Notes: generated by a model not told the origin, from the letters alone. Counted from the stretch's first letter, positions 1 through 12,125 are shown. The stretch is DNA of 64,000 nucleotides from Trichoplax sp. H2 (GCA_003344405.1 NOWV01000066.1:62001-126000), one strand, 5' to 3'. Translations and numbers: made by a program.

Positions 1-3000
1 GTGATAGTCGTTCACTATTAAGAGTTCTTACCCCCCTCTAGCCAGTTAATAAAAATATCTCGACCACACTTAACGCTAGCTGCTCAATTAGTTTCTCCGA
101 TAAATATGAATAAAAATATGTGGTACATTTTGAAATTAGCGGTAGTATTAAAGACATCCACCGTTCTACTAAAATTAGATCAAGACTATACCGGACATAT
201 AGATTTTAGTCAAATTTTTTGTAAGGCAATCGTTACGTTATATTCTATTTCATCTAGGATAGAATAGTGTACTCATAAAAAATGCATGAGTGTTAATATG
301 TTTAATCATTGTAGATTATGCTTTCAACATTGGAGGTCTGTTTTCTTTCATAACCATAAAATTTTCAGTGATTTAAATTCTTCGTTTACTCTTTATTATT
401 TTAGAAGTAAATCTTAGGCATTTACATCTAATCATTATAAATCAATTGAATGTTTGTGAATATTGGTAAAAGCTAAAATTTTATCTGATGCTCCATTATC
501 GTATAAAGTTTGTGAAATATATAGGATAGGATATATTTAACCACTTATAGTTATGCCTATACAAAGCAAATCATGACCGTAGGATATTTGTGTGCTATAT
601 TATATTCACATTAATGTTATCTTTTTGACCTGTGAAAAATTTATAAGAGTGTTGGTCGATCTAATTACCTGCACATTGCATGCATCATTTTCATCATTGG
701 AATGATGGAAATGGGAGATAGATTTTTATCTCAAGTTAGTAAATCTACCCTTCCCTCAGAAATGGCAGACTAAATATGGGAACAGTGCGCTCTCTGTTGC
801 AAAATTTTATATTACAGCTTAATATTGTTCTATTATAGGCCTAACGATAATTTTGCCCTAGTCTTATTTATCCACTCTAAATAATCGTCGAAAAATCACT
901 TATTTGCTACGAATATAATTTTTGTTTAGAAGTTTTGAAATAACTCATAACATCAAGGTGTAGACAGACAATCTACTTTTGCATCGTCATACTTTGATAT
1001 TAATTTTTTTAAAGAAAGAAGAAAATTATAATTATTGATGCGTCTTCTATATGAAGGATCTTTCAAATAGCGCCTAATAAATACCATTAAAATAGAAGCC
1101 ATCATAAATAGAGTCCAGAGGGAAGATAATTAAAAATTCCATCACAATTGTATAATGTCTACAATTAATTCAACATTTCTTCATTCTTTTCCAATTTAAT
1201 GACTGTTGGCATTATGCAAATGTCATATCTATACATGTAATATCTGTGAAATGAGTAAATTATCGTCTGTTAAGTTGAAATTGAAAGAGGAAATACATGC
1301 TCAAAGAAAATAAGCAATAAAAAAGTCTGCTGTTGAAATTGATACAAATATTGAAGATTATGACGTAAATTATAAACGTGATGAAAGACGACTTACTTGG
1401 CTTTTAGAAAAATTATTATAATGAAGGGAAGTTTTGTTGTTTTCAAGACTCGAGTAATATGACTACACAATGAAAGAGTTGTATTTTTTACACACTTCAT
1501 GTCCTCTTTACCACCTTCATTCGTGCCTTCATAACGGCTATCCATTAAAATAATGTCACTGATTTGACATTTTGGTGATTGATTGATTGATGAATTGTTT
1601 GATCGATTGTACTAAACGAAAAGTCGATGGTAGATACTTTCATATAAAAGTTGTCATCGAATCTGTAAAAATTGTTATTTTGTGGTCAAAGCTATCACAG
1701 GTGTAATTAGTTAGCCGTAGTTGAAATAATCATGGTATTAGTTGATTTCCAGTGAACAGGTAGAGGACATTTGGGAATGGATTATTTGGGCCTATTACTG
1801 AAAGCAGATTTATCAATTTGATTCGTCTTATCTTATGATGGTTAAAACTGATTAAAAATCCTATCATGCTTCAATATTAATGGAGAATAATACTGTGGGT
1901 ATTTTGTTACGCGGAAAATCTATTGAAATGGTAGTGATAAATCAGTCTTTATTTTAACAATATCAAGATGAAATTGCCATGAAGTTTGGTCAATATTACT
2001 ATCATGACAAAAATGGATTAAAGAAGCTTCTTAAGTAGTTTTATGACAAACTATCATAGTCTTATTATCATTGATCATTAATTATAATGACCCAGCTGGA
2101 CATAAGAAATACGTTCAATAATAAAGAGATAATGTTGAAAGATGGAAAAAAATACCATACTATCAATTTAGTTAGTATTATTTAATTCGTGATGGACTTT
2201 AAAATCAAGGAGGTGCAGTTAAGTTATGAAGGATACTGCTCTACGATAACAAATATGACTATTTGACATAAATAATAGCACCTGCCTTATGGATTACCTA
2301 TTGGATATTATCACTTGAAATATTACAGTGTAAAGCCGTCAACATATCAACTTCAGCAAACTCACATCATACGTGATATTAATTCTACGAAGTAGTCGTA
2401 GCTAATGAAGGCTTCTTATTCCGTTATTAACTTATTAATCTTGATAGAACAATAGTGATAATCTCGATTTTCAGATAGTCAACAGTGTCTACTACTTTAC
2501 AATAGTTTTTCGGGTGAAAAAGATGGAACAAAGTCTGTCTTGTAGCGTGTCTAGACAATAGACCGGATCTTAACTTTAATGTAAGCAATGGTAAAATAAT
2601 AGTATTGCTAGCAAACACTGACTATTTTTTTTATATCTGGTTGTAATTGGCATTTATAAATTCTTACAAGGTTGATCGTTATTCAGTCATCACTACCGAT
2701 TTTAAATATGCTCGTATTTGTTGGAGAAACTTGCATCTCATCTCCTAACCCTTTGTTATCACTATCCTGCGGCTTTTTAGCTGTTCCAAATTTTATCTGT
2801 AATGAAGTTCATTATTAAATATAGCAATAAAATTAAATTTAAGCTATGTATAACTATCTTAATTATTGATGCTTTAATCCTTTTCTAACTCTTTCAAATA
2901 TTGTTCCTTTTTTATTTTACTCATTCAGAGTTAGATTACTAAAAAAATCACTTCTACTGAATGACTACAAGTTGAAGTTACCATTTCAGTAACTATCAAA

Positions 3001-4050
3001 AATAGTCAATATTCCTAAAGCGTAAGTTAATCGAATACTAATGATATAAATCTAATGCCTGTGTTTCCTTATAAATTGTCCTCATTGTCTATTTGATCAC
3101 ACCTAGTATGGTAGGTTATCGTTAGTGGTTTAGTCTTATTTCACAGTTAACTAATTTCTTGCATATCATAATTTTAATGCAATTATGAAACACTTGCTTA
3201 TTATGTGATCTTCATCCTATCCGATTTATAACATAGTAATTTTGATATTGCTAAATATTTTAATAATTGATAAGATTATAACTGAACTGTTTTATTGTGT
3301 AAGTACTGAACAACATTTTTGATATCTTCCATTGCAATTTAGAATATTGTCGAAATAGTTTGTTAATGTAATAGCAGAGTATATAAAATGCTAATAAAAT
3401 TACAAATAATCAGTTGCATTATTCTCTAGAGTAACTTGTTACATCAGTGGACGTTGATAGTGCAATAGAGATGCTAATATTCTGTACCATATTACTGAAA
3501 ATATAGTTAAACTTCGTTGTGTATTTTCCTGAAATTAAATACGTGATACCGAAAAGAGTAGTTTAAGAAATTTTTTCAGTAACTAAGAAATGATAAGAGT
3601 ATTCATAATTTAAATGTACCCGAGATTTGGTTTAGTCAAGTTATTATTTTCATCTTTAGTGCTAACTGTATCATCAGGTCTGTTTGCAATCTTAATTTTA
3701 CTTAAGGCGTGTAGAACTGTGTAGTACTTGTGTACAGTATCTTCTTAGCTTCGGTTTATTGTGTAGACTAATTTATTTTTTTTATTTGTCAAATATATTC
3801 CATTAGATATTGATATTTAGTGATCAGATAAGGGTGATTTTATCTGTTACGTGATGCATCATCGTGTACTAACTTAAGTTGCACGAAGCTTACTGTAACA
3901 TTTTTTCTTCTGTCGCAGTATCTATATAATAATAACTATGTGTTTAACTAATCTAGGTGCAGAGCGGAAAATATAACGCTTAAATTTGTCCTCCAATAAT
4001 TGATTTAATTTAACGGTGCATCTAAAATCCGGTGAGAGAGATTCATAGTT
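1..4050. other. Mostly non-coding 5' part of window
   Basis: No gene recognised. The stretch is AT-rich with stops in all frames apart from short runs. Two pieces look coding-like. One is a 57-codon frame at 1251-1421 (listed separately). The other is about 35 open codons on the plus strand near 2288-2395, reading YGLPIGYYHLKYYSVKPS and onward, which ends in TAG; I cannot assign it. A 63-codon minus-strand frame at 2427-2618 shows no recognisable motif and is probably chance. Confidence 0.5.
1251..1421 (+). pseudogene. Short lysine-rich coding-like frame with one internal stop
   Basis: An ATG at 1251 opens a frame of 20 codons (MSKLSSVKLKLKEEIHAQRK), then TAA at 1311, after which the same frame stays open for another 35 codons (ending in RRLTWLLEKLL) to TAA at 1419. 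The composition is charged and helix-like, unlike the surrounding AT-rich noise. It could be a decayed small gene, an exon with a nonsense change, or chance. I do not recognise the family. Confidence 0.2.
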
Positions 4051-4261
4051 AATGAAGATACTTGTTTATCATCCAGGAAGATACTTTATAAATTGCAATT
4101 CTGTAAGTACTAATATATTCTCTATTTGCAGAGTATTTGAAGCGAAGTATCCGTTCCAGGATCGTTATAAGATAAAGAGTATCAATCAGTTCTGCCTTAA
4201 CTTATTTTTCTTTACCGATTTGATTGTTGCAAATCATCAAAAGCTTTAACGTTATAACATC

Positions 4262-5299
4262 ATGAGCAATAATACTGTTACCAATCCGCCTGAGATAATA
4301 TATCCTTTAAATGGCTTTGACATTGGCTTTCTAGTTATGTGTGGTTTAACGTTAATAACCAACGTTGTTGGTTTAATAATATTGATATCAGGCAGGCAAC
4401 GCTTGAAGGGTCCTTCCTATAACATTTTAATTAGTTCTTATGTATCCTGCATACTTGTGGCCATATGGTATGAAATTTTCGACGTACTGGTGCAAAAACA
4501 AGTTCCCAATGTCTATATCAGAGGCCTTATTTGCAACTTTGGCGGCTCTGGTAGTATGGCATTAATGGCAAATATTAATCTGCACCTTTGCTTGATTAGT
4601 GCTGAGCGATATGTTTTTGTCATGTATCCATTTAATTATCATAAGATTGTCAATCGCCTCAATGTGATTATTGCTCTAGTAGCGGTTTGGTTATTACCTA
4701 TCTTCGTGATGATGGGTTCATTCTTTTATCGTGAAATCAGCCTTACTCAATGTACTTTTAGAATTGTTCAGCCTCGTCAAATAGTTATAAACGATGCTAT
4801 CTGCCTTACTATCACATTGGGGTTACTGTATTTCATTCCCTTGTTTACCATTGTTACTGTTTACGTACGTATATTTGTCCTAATTCAATCTCATGGCTCT
4901 CGCGGACAACAAACAGAGAGCAAGGATCGCGCCCGTTTAGCAAAAAATAGCAAAGCAATTCGACAAATGGTGATTTTAATTGGCGTATTTTTTATCTGTT
5001 GGACCCCTTTCGCGATATGTAGTCTGTGCTTTTTGTGGATTTCGGCATATATTAATCAAAGCCTCTTTCTTGCTCAATATAACATGGCATGGGCAGTATT
5101 TGTACTACGTTATCTTGCTTACTGTTATCCACTATTCCATCCAGTTCTGTATTGCTATTTTAATGCTCACATCAAATTGGAAGCTTTGCGCATTTACTAC
5201 AAGTTAATTGGTAAGGAAGAAGCTTACAGGCGGCTGTTGCATACCATGCATGGCACGACATCGTTTTATATGGAAAGAAAATCGACAACCACAATGTAA
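4262..5299 (+). CDS. Class A (rhodopsin-like) G protein-coupled receptor
   Basis: This is a single-exon, 345-residue seven-transmembrane receptor, the normal length for class A. Seven hydrophobic segments are visible. TM1 (about 19-44) carries the conserved Asn at N34. The TM3 end has the G-protein-coupling ERY triad at 115-117, followed by the MYPF intracellular loop 2 motif. C91 and C164 are placed for the standard extracellular disulphide. TM6 has CWTPF at 246-250. TM7 ends in HPVLY at 293-297, a variant of NPxxY with His replacing Asn. The usual TM2 aspartate is not obvious. The N-terminus has one N-glycosylation sequon (N3-N4-T5) and no cleavable signal peptide. Such single-exon peptide/amine-type receptors are numerous in early animals; the ligand cannot be inferred. 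A 65-codon open frame in the same frame at 4052-4249 stops 12 bases before the start and may be a leader ORF. The N/HPxxY change is seen in functional receptors, so it is not taken as decay. Confidence 0.9.
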   Translation: MSNNTVTNPPEIIYPLNGFDIGFLVMCGLTLITNVVGLIILISGRQRLKGPSYNILISSYVSCILVAIWYEIFDVLVQKQVPNVYIRGLICNFGGSGSMALMANINLHLCLISAERYVFVMYPFNYHKIVNRLNVIIALVAVWLLPIFVMMGSFFYREISLTQCTFRIVQPRQIVINDAICLTITLGLLYFIPLFTIVTVYVRIFVLIQSHGSRGQQTESKDRARLAKNSKAIRQMVILIGVFFICWTPFAICSLCFLWISAYINQSLFLAQYNMAWAVFVLRYLAYCYPLFHPVLYCYFNAHIKLEALRIYYKLIGKEEAYRRLLHTMHGTTSFYMERKSTTTM

Positions 5300-6930
5300 T
5301 GGCCTGCCTAATGTTATCGTTGCAAGGAAAGGCGTTTTTGTTTATTATAGAAAGGAGTTAGTGTAACAAGTATAAATTAAATTTTGCGTCATAGCTGTCT
5401 GTATAAGAAATTGTGACTCCGCCATAAAAACGATATTTCAGTTATTCCATACAAACCTTATTATATACGACAATGTAAATGTAACCGTAGTGTTGTGGAT
5501 ATGAATATCATACAACTCATTTATTTAAGAGTTTTATTTTATTGTAATTGTTTTTTCCAAAATTTAGAAATGTAGAAATAGATTTATTATAACGGTGATA
5601 ATATTATATCAATTACATCATTTTTTTGGACATTGTAAGATCAAAAGTATCTAGACAAGTAATATCACAGTATCTAAAAAATAATATGTCTATTCTTAAT
5701 GTTTTAGTCGCTAGTTAATATAATCAAGGGAAATTAAATACGATGAGTGCGCTGTGAAGCCAAAGAAAGTCTAAAGATTAAGATTGACGGATATTGGATT
5801 CAATATTTTTAGCTTTACTACAGTATACTGAGCCAAGCTGAAATTTTGTGAAAGTTCAATTTGACTTTATGATATTGTTATCTTCAATTTCAGCTATTAA
5901 ATTGTTAATTTTGCTAACCAATATTGTGCTGATTTATGAAATTCAACCATCTGTTATTCTACTTAATGATGTTCCGGGTGCTATTCGTTATTATTTTACT
6001 TTTGTTTTATCATCATGCTAACATTGTATTGTCGTCATTTAGTATTTAATAATAACATTTCTAGAATGGTAGTTTTTGCTTATTGTAAATAGTAAATCAA
6101 TAAGATAAACAGTAGATAAGGTATACAATCATACTCTTAGTTGTATGATCATCTATGTCTAGAATATCTGTGTGAATCAATAGCGGTATTCATAATACCC
6201 GTGGAAAATAAAGCCGCTATGTGATAAACATTATGATAATCCCTACGCAGTCCGATTCACTATTAGCGTGCATGAAGATTGCACTTATTGTAATGATGTG
6301 ATTGAATTATAATCCGCTTAGGTTACCATTTAACACATATCTTGAATGCAATTTGTACTCATCTGTGGGTTAATTTCTTAAACTATTCAATATACTTTGA
6401 AATTGTATGGACGTGCAGTGGATTCCTGGCATTTCCTTGTTGTAGTCGTTTTAATTTTAACGCAGATGAAAAATTCTATGAATGGGTTTGAAAACGATCT
6501 AACTTTAATTGTAATACCTCGATGTAAAGATCTTGCTTTTGTTATTGTCTTTATACAAGTATATATCATTCGTGTTCTCTTAGCCATAAATTCTGCGTTG
6601 GTGGCACGATATCTACATGTTCAGTTTATTCGTAAACTACTTGAACTATTTTAGGCTTCATTATAATCATCTTTGCAAGCAATCTGCTTAACAGAAATTT
6701 ATCATGACGTAATCCTTTTTTATTTAAAACTTTTTAATTTAAAAAAAAGGGATTTTATAGAAATAGGATTATGCACAAATAACATTATTGTAACGTACAG
6801 GTATGTAATTGACTGCTATGTCATAATATCGTAAAAATCCAATAAACACGTAGTCGTGAAATGGAAGGATATTTGATAACCCTTAATTATATTCATAATG
6901 TATCAAAATAAGTTTCATTGAACAAAATAG
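5300..6930. other. Intergenic, no recognisable gene
   Basis: This AT-rich stretch follows the GPCR. Overlapping open frames on both strands around 6387-6654 (66 and 85 codons) are the longest but show no family signature and shadow each other. An imperfect palindromic AT-rich run (tttttaatttaaaaaaaagg) lies near 6732. Nothing else is supportable. Confidence 0.4.
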
Positions 6931-7960
6931 ATACTAGAAGAGGCAGAGTGGCCATTGAGATACTCTAGTGCTGATCTTTACGAATCACTTAATTTATTTG
7001 CCTGCTACAGTTTTTGGCTAGCTGTATTCGACCATGAATACCATCTATTTTTACAGTACTATCAGGGATTACTATAGCAAAAGAAGAGATCGAATGAAAT
7101 TGAAGGATATTTGCAACTACTGATTGTATTAGAATGCAATAATTTAGTAAAATACGAGAAGAGGTAGTGTGGTAATTTAATTTCTATACTGTCGTTATGA
7201 ACCTTAACGAATCATTTTAATTTATTTCGCTGCTGTAGCTTCTGGTTACCTACATTCGACCATGAATACCATCTGTTTTTACAAAACTATCAGGAACTAC
7301 TGTACTGAAATAAGACTGGCTGAGTAAAATACTAGAAGAGGTAGCTTGGCGATTTACTTACTCTAGTTGCTCGCCTTAACGAATCGCTGAATTTATTTCG
7401 CTATTGCAGTCTTTAGTTTACTACATTCGACCATAAATACCCTCTATTTTACGGTACTAGAAGAGGTCAAATGAAATTGAAGGATATTCGTTACCCTTGA
7501 CTTTATTAGAACACGCCTGATTGAGTAAAATATTAGAAGGGTTCGCGTAGCAATTTAGTTGCTATAGCTACGAGCTTTAACGAAGCATTAAATTATTTCA
7601 CTTCTGTAGCTTTTGGTTAGCTACATTCGATCATGATTATTATCTCTTATACAGTACTATACTATCGAGAACTAATAAGAGAAGAAGAAGAGATTAAATG
7701 AAATTGAAGAATACTTGTAATCCTTGATTGTATTAGAATGCGACTGACTAAACAAAATACTAGGAGTGGCCTGGCGATTTAGTTACTCTAGTTGGTCGCG
7801 TTAACGAATTATTCAATTTATTTCGCCTCTGCAGTTTTTGGTTAGCTGTATTCGACGATAACTACCATCTATTTTACGATATTGTCAAGGGCTATAAAAG
7901 AAGAGAAAGAAAAGGTCATAAAATTGAAAGATACTGGTAATCCTCGATTGTATTAGAATG
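6930..7960. repeat. Tandem repeat array, about 5 units of 175-230 bp
   Basis: Five diverged direct repeats begin near 6934, 7156, 7332, 7533 and 7760. Each unit contains, in order: a block like actagaagaggtag-tgg, tttagttactctagt, cttaacgaatca, aatttatttcgc, an attcgaccat-aataccatct block, a tactatcagg block, and atgaaattgaaggatat with ttgtattagaatgc. Units differ by many substitutions and short deletions (the third is the shortest), so the array is old. No open frame runs through it. It may be a minisatellite or a tandemly amplified remnant of a mobile element. Confidence 0.85.
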
Positions 7961-8019
7961 CATCCGATTAATAGGTACTTAAGCCGCTTTGATGAAGATA
8001 ATAGTAATTTAGCGTACAG

Positions 8020-8148
8020 TTCGAAACTGACGTACGGGATGGGATGTATGATTATATCGAGGATTTTCTAACCTTAAAAACAGCTGAAGAGCTTCAAATA
8101 CATAAGTTAGAAAAATTTAAGAAAGAAATATTTTTGATTGAAATCTAA
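8020..8148 (+). other. Terminal-exon-like open frame, unidentified
   Basis: Directly after a possible splice acceptor (gcgtacag ending at 8019), 42 codons are open and end with TAA at 8146-8148. The peptide is charged and helical-looking (begins FETDVRDGMYDYIEDFL, ends KKEIFLIEI). The AG-then-ORF pattern suggests the last exon of a gene whose other exons are decayed or unrecognised in the tandem array just upstream. No family is assigned. Confidence 0.22.
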
Positions 8149-8167
8149 CGTCTGTACTTTTAAGGTA

Positions 8168-8380
8168 ATCATTGACAGATCGTTAAATATAAAAAATCCA
8201 TATTTGTTATCGACGGTATAATTTCAATCTATCTCGAAGGAGTGCTATCGGCACGATTTAGCGTCGTTTTGTGCCATTTTGCAAGAAAATTTTGCCAATC
8301 GCACCCCTTCGATATCGAATTAAACGACATTGTCGATATCAAATTTGGATTATTTTTCGCTTAACAATCAGGTCAACGAT
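8168..8380. repeat. Long imperfect foldback (inverted repeat) element
   Basis: The left arm (about 8168-8255) and the reverse complement of the right arm (about 8295-8380) align along some 80 bases with scattered mismatches. For example, atctcgaaggagtgctatcg on the left matches atatcgaaggggtgcgattg from the right, and the outer part pairs gttaaatataaaaaatcc with gttaagcgaaaaataatcc. The apical loop is about 40 bases and itself contains ggcac...gtgcc. The shape fits a small foldback/MITE-type element or a transcribed hairpin; no terminal duplication of the target site is evident. Confidence 0.7.
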
Positions 8381-8399
8381 GCCTTAAAAAGTAGAAGAC

Positions 8400-10010
8400 A
8401 AGATGATTTTACATGATCACATACACACATATTATGAATGCGAGGTAGTATACCAGTATAAAATACTTCTAAAAGACTACCTACTAAGATGTCTACCATT
8501 ATGCAAATGAGCTCGTGATGCCATTTTGAGAATATGCAATTCTAGATGTAACAGAGCGGAGAGAGGAGTAAATTCTTAGGAATAGGTAAAATCAGTTAAC
8601 AAGTTTGCACTTCCTTCTTTAGATCTGTCTTTGGATCAGTAGTATGGAAAACTGAAGAGCTTTCCTTGCTATGCCTTTGCATTGATAATTAATATATAAT
8701 GCATCACCCTATCTTTAGGTAATATAGATTGATGAATCGAAAATTTGATTTCAATCAGATCCTATTGCGATGACAGTTTGTGTGTAGCAAACACGTTAGC
8801 TGTCCACACCTATCTTGGGAGGCTACCTACAGGATGATGAAACAAATTTTATTGGAGTAATGGTAAGTCTCACACAATAATTGCTTCTATGTTACGGCAT
8901 AACGTTAAAGGTAGACACAGATAGATAGCTATAATAGCTCACGTTTTATTATCATGCTCTATGATTACTTGTTTAATTCAATAAAAGTACTGTATAGAAG
9001 TAAAGGAACTGTTAATAGCAGCTTACGTAGGTTTTCTTTATGAACTTTGATGCAATCATTTCTCGATAAAGCATTATTTTCAAGTCTTAAAACTAAGCGA
9101 CGAATCCCTGCTAAAGAATGCTTAACTATATTACTATATAAATTTTTATTCTGTATTTAATATATTACTTACCGTCTACGTAGTCATTTACAAGCTATTG
9201 CTGTTACATAGACAGTAATGATAAATGTAACATTTAATTTTAAATTCTTATTCTCTGCATGTGTCTTATCTCAATGATATAAATACTGATGATTTTCCCC
9301 TCAGGTATTGTTAATTATAATGATTACAGTGCCGATATGCCGTCATTTTCTTATTTTGGCCTACTGTTGTGGATATCATTAGCGAAGCATTGGTAGAATA
9401 TAAAATGATCGAAGGAAATGATTCTGTTCCTATTTCAGTTTTTTATCAGCATACTCAATGCTATTGCTTATTTCTTCCTTTCGACCTTAAATCGATGAAA
9501 ATGTCCTTGATAGTGTCGTGTACGATCAATTATTACGTTATCGAAGAGGTTCAGATTTCTTGTTTCATGAAGGTAACCCATTTGAATGTATTCTTTTCCT
9601 AATAAAGATACAGCATCATAGAATTTATAGCTATTAATGATATATCATTTTTATCGTATTACTGTATACCCTTAGAAGTAGTTTTCATTTAGATAGTATT
9701 TCCTTTTCGGTGTATGGATCTAGTAGATCATTTTCGTTTATCATTTTATGTAGCATATATACCATTATATCAACAAAAACTATCATGAGAGTTAAGCAAT
9801 ATTAGCAGTCCAATCCTGTTCCTATACTGTGTGCGCTTTACAGTACAGTATAACACAAGTAACGAACTATAAATCGGTATAGAAAATGACTTATAAAAAA
9901 GATTGTGTATGCGTTCACATTACAGTACATACTATTAGAGAAAATATTAGTTGATCTATCTTTATCTAGTTCTAGATGAAAGCCATTGCCAACTTAATTT
10001 ATAATTAATT
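8400..10010. other. Intergenic with short unassigned open frames
   Basis: No gene is supported. A plus-strand frame at 9369-9602 is open for 77 codons, and an overlapping frame reads YDQLLRYRRGSDFLFHEG just before a GTAACC near 9574, which could be an exon end. Because it lies shortly upstream of the ZU5-UPA pseudogene, it may be an upstream exon of that locus, but no family similarity supports this. Confidence 0.3.
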
Positions 10011-10015
10011 TTTAG

Positions 10016-10117
10016 AAAACATTATTACTGAAAAGAAGTTACAGGCTATGTCGAATAAAACTGGGATGAGTAATCATATGGAAAAGGCCTATTGTACGCT
10101 TTCAGAAATAATTCCAG
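10016..10117 (+). other. Duplicated 102-nt exon, copy a
   Basis: The exon is bounded by a pyrimidine-poor but canonical acceptor (attaatttttag) and a GTAAAA donor. It is open in one phase and encodes about 34 residues, including EKKLQAMSNKTGM and ending SEIIP before the split Gly codon. It is 34 codons long, so including or skipping it keeps the frame. Confidence 0.5.
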
Positions 10118-10334
10118 GTAAAATTAGTATTAGTAAATCGACCAAAACTAAGACTTTTAGAGAATCATCTTGTATCAAGTTATTATGTATCGATTATTTC
10201 AAATTCTATTTCCGATACCTAAGAAATAGCATACATTACTACTAAATATTATCTTAGACAAAATATTAATTAACCTATCATTATCTAGTCCTGAATTAAA
10301 ATCAGCGTCAACTTAATTTATAATTAATTTGTAG

Positions 10335-10436
10335 AAAACATCAATACCGACAAGAAAATAAAGACAGATTCGTATAAAATTGTGACGAATAGCTATCAAG
10401 AAAAGCCCAATCGTCTATTTCCAGGAATGATTCCAG
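10335..10436 (+). other. Duplicated 102-nt exon, copy b
   Basis: This is exactly the same length and phase as copy a, 319 bp downstream, with a matching acceptor (attaatttgtag) and a GTGAAA donor. The peptides share the Glu/Asn-Ile start and end (...MIP-Gly vs ...IIP-Gly), but the middle has diverged (TDKKIKTDSYKIVTNS). The repeat includes about 25 bp of upstream intron and about 70 bp of downstream intron, so a segment was duplicated rather than a cDNA inserted. Confidence 0.5.
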
Positions 10437-12125
10437 GTGAAAATTAGTATATCCAAATCGACTAAAATCGAGACTTTTTGGAAGGTCATCCTGTATCCAA
10501 GAACCATATATCTATAAATTCAAGACAATCTGTGCCACAGAAATATTATTTAATAGTTTTTGCCAGTAACCGATTACAGGAGAAATTATTTAGGTCAAAT
10601 TTGTTACAGTAAATTATGTGCTGTTATGGAATAAAATTCTTATATAGTAATTGACATCAATTAATTGCAATGAGAATCATTGTAGTTTTAACTGGTTACA
10701 GTAAATATTATGCTGTACTGCTATAAAATTAGATTATATGAGATTAATGTCAATGTTAATCTAATACTAATTGTTCCCATTAAAATATTAATATTTTACA
10801 CGATGTATTATTTCATATTTTACAGCTTTAAGTGGGTATCCGTAAGCAATAAAACTTTGTCGACGGAATAAAAATCAAGTCATAGCGATTTCTGAAATAC
10901 CGGAGCTATTAGTGGCTATGCCTAAACAGAGCTTAACTGATGATATTTTAACTACCTGAACAGTTTTTTATGCAGATCCCCCTTACACTCATGAATTAGT
11001 ACGAGAACACGATGATAATCACTTGATTTATTTATCACCTGTGATAAGACTTGAACCTGATGGCTACCAATTTATGTCTCATCCATCTTTTCATGCTATT
11101 TTACAGATACTAATTTATGGTAGCAATGAGTTATTTCAGTATTTTTCAATTAATTGCCTTCAAGATTTACAATTAGAATTAGCTCAACGAAACGTAACTG
11201 ATGAAAATTGGACAATTCAAAGTATCGAAAAGGAATGGATATCCGTATCTGCTCGAGATGATAAATATCTTATTGCTATTCCTATCTATCATTTCTCAGA
11301 CTATGCTATCTATTTTAAATCAGCATTTTCCTATCTTTGCCAAGCGGATATTTCCATCCTATCAGCAAGAAGTTACTGCTGTGGCTTATTTATCTAAAAT
11401 CGATCCCCAATTTAAATACAGCTCATTTAAAGATTATTTTAATGAAAAATAATCTAGATAAAGATAGAATAAGTTAGAAAATATCTAACGGTTTCGACGA
11501 TACAAAATTATCTCATTGTGGGCTAGAAGAGGCGATTTTAGAGAATGGCCATTATCAAGTCAAATTTATTAGCGGTGGCCTTCGTTGTATGCATATTGAA
11601 TTGAAAGAGAAGACCACCCGAATCAATCAGAATGAAAAAAATTGTTATTACTTTGGTTATATCTGTAATGTTGTAATCCCAATCTATCAATTAGCTGGCG
11701 TAGCCTTTTTGATTATAACTCCCATTGGTAATCAGAATGACAAAAATCCAAAATCGTTATCGTTAATGAAGTTAAGAATAGAATGGGAAAGGTTTATGGA
11801 TAGCATATACCAATGACGCTTGCATCCGATGAATTCCACTGGTACCATAGGTATATTGCAAGGACTTGAAATAGTTGGACTTGTTTTGGATAATTAATCA
11901 ATATATGTTGTAATTAAGAAATACGTTTTGTTGTAACTGAATATTGGATGGAACACAATATTGTAATGACATAAATCATTACCGCATTAACTTGTAGGCA
12001 CTATGTGTAGCCAGAATTACGCTATCGCCTTAATAATTATAAGTTAAGTAATTGAAATTAAACACGTCCACATCGAATAGTAGAATCGTAAAGTGAAGAA
12101 GCGACTACATAATAGCTGCTTTGTG

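Larger units (their letters stand above)
10016..11816 (+). pseudogene. ZU5-UPA domain gene, broken
   Basis: A spliced gene relic. Two 102-nt exons (10016-10117, 10335-10436) lead in phase into a third exon opening after tacag at 10825. From there one frame continues to about 11340, interrupted by TAA at 10843 and TGA at 10957. Its last part is a recognisable ZU5 domain: LSPVIRLEPDGYQF corresponds to the lsPvv.lgP.G..F core and the domain closes with HFSDYAIYF, the family's typical (t)HFs.y end. The frame then shifts: FPSYQQEVTAVAYLSKI, UPA-like, continues in the next frame to TAA at 11450. A third open piece (about 11486-11816; ISGGLRCMHIELKEKTT) resembles the end of UPA. ZU5-UPA pairs occur in UNC5, ankyrin and PIDD proteins as intracellular signalling scaffolds, often next to a death domain; none is visible here. 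Two stops plus a frameshift make a pseudogene most likely; unseen introns are the alternative. Confidence 0.6.

Noticed and set aside
4052-4249. 65-codon frame as an N-terminal extension of the GPCR
   Set aside because: It is in the same frame but ends in TAA 12 bases before the receptor ATG, and the receptor already has a normal-length N-terminus; at most a leader ORF.
7500-7560. Possible tRNA-like ggttcgcg motif
   Set aside because: Part of the diverged tandem repeat; no acceptor stem or cloverleaf could be built around it.
6930-7960. CRISPR-like array
   Set aside because: Repeats are long (175-230 bp), diverged and adjoin each other without unique spacers, and the DNA is eukaryotic.
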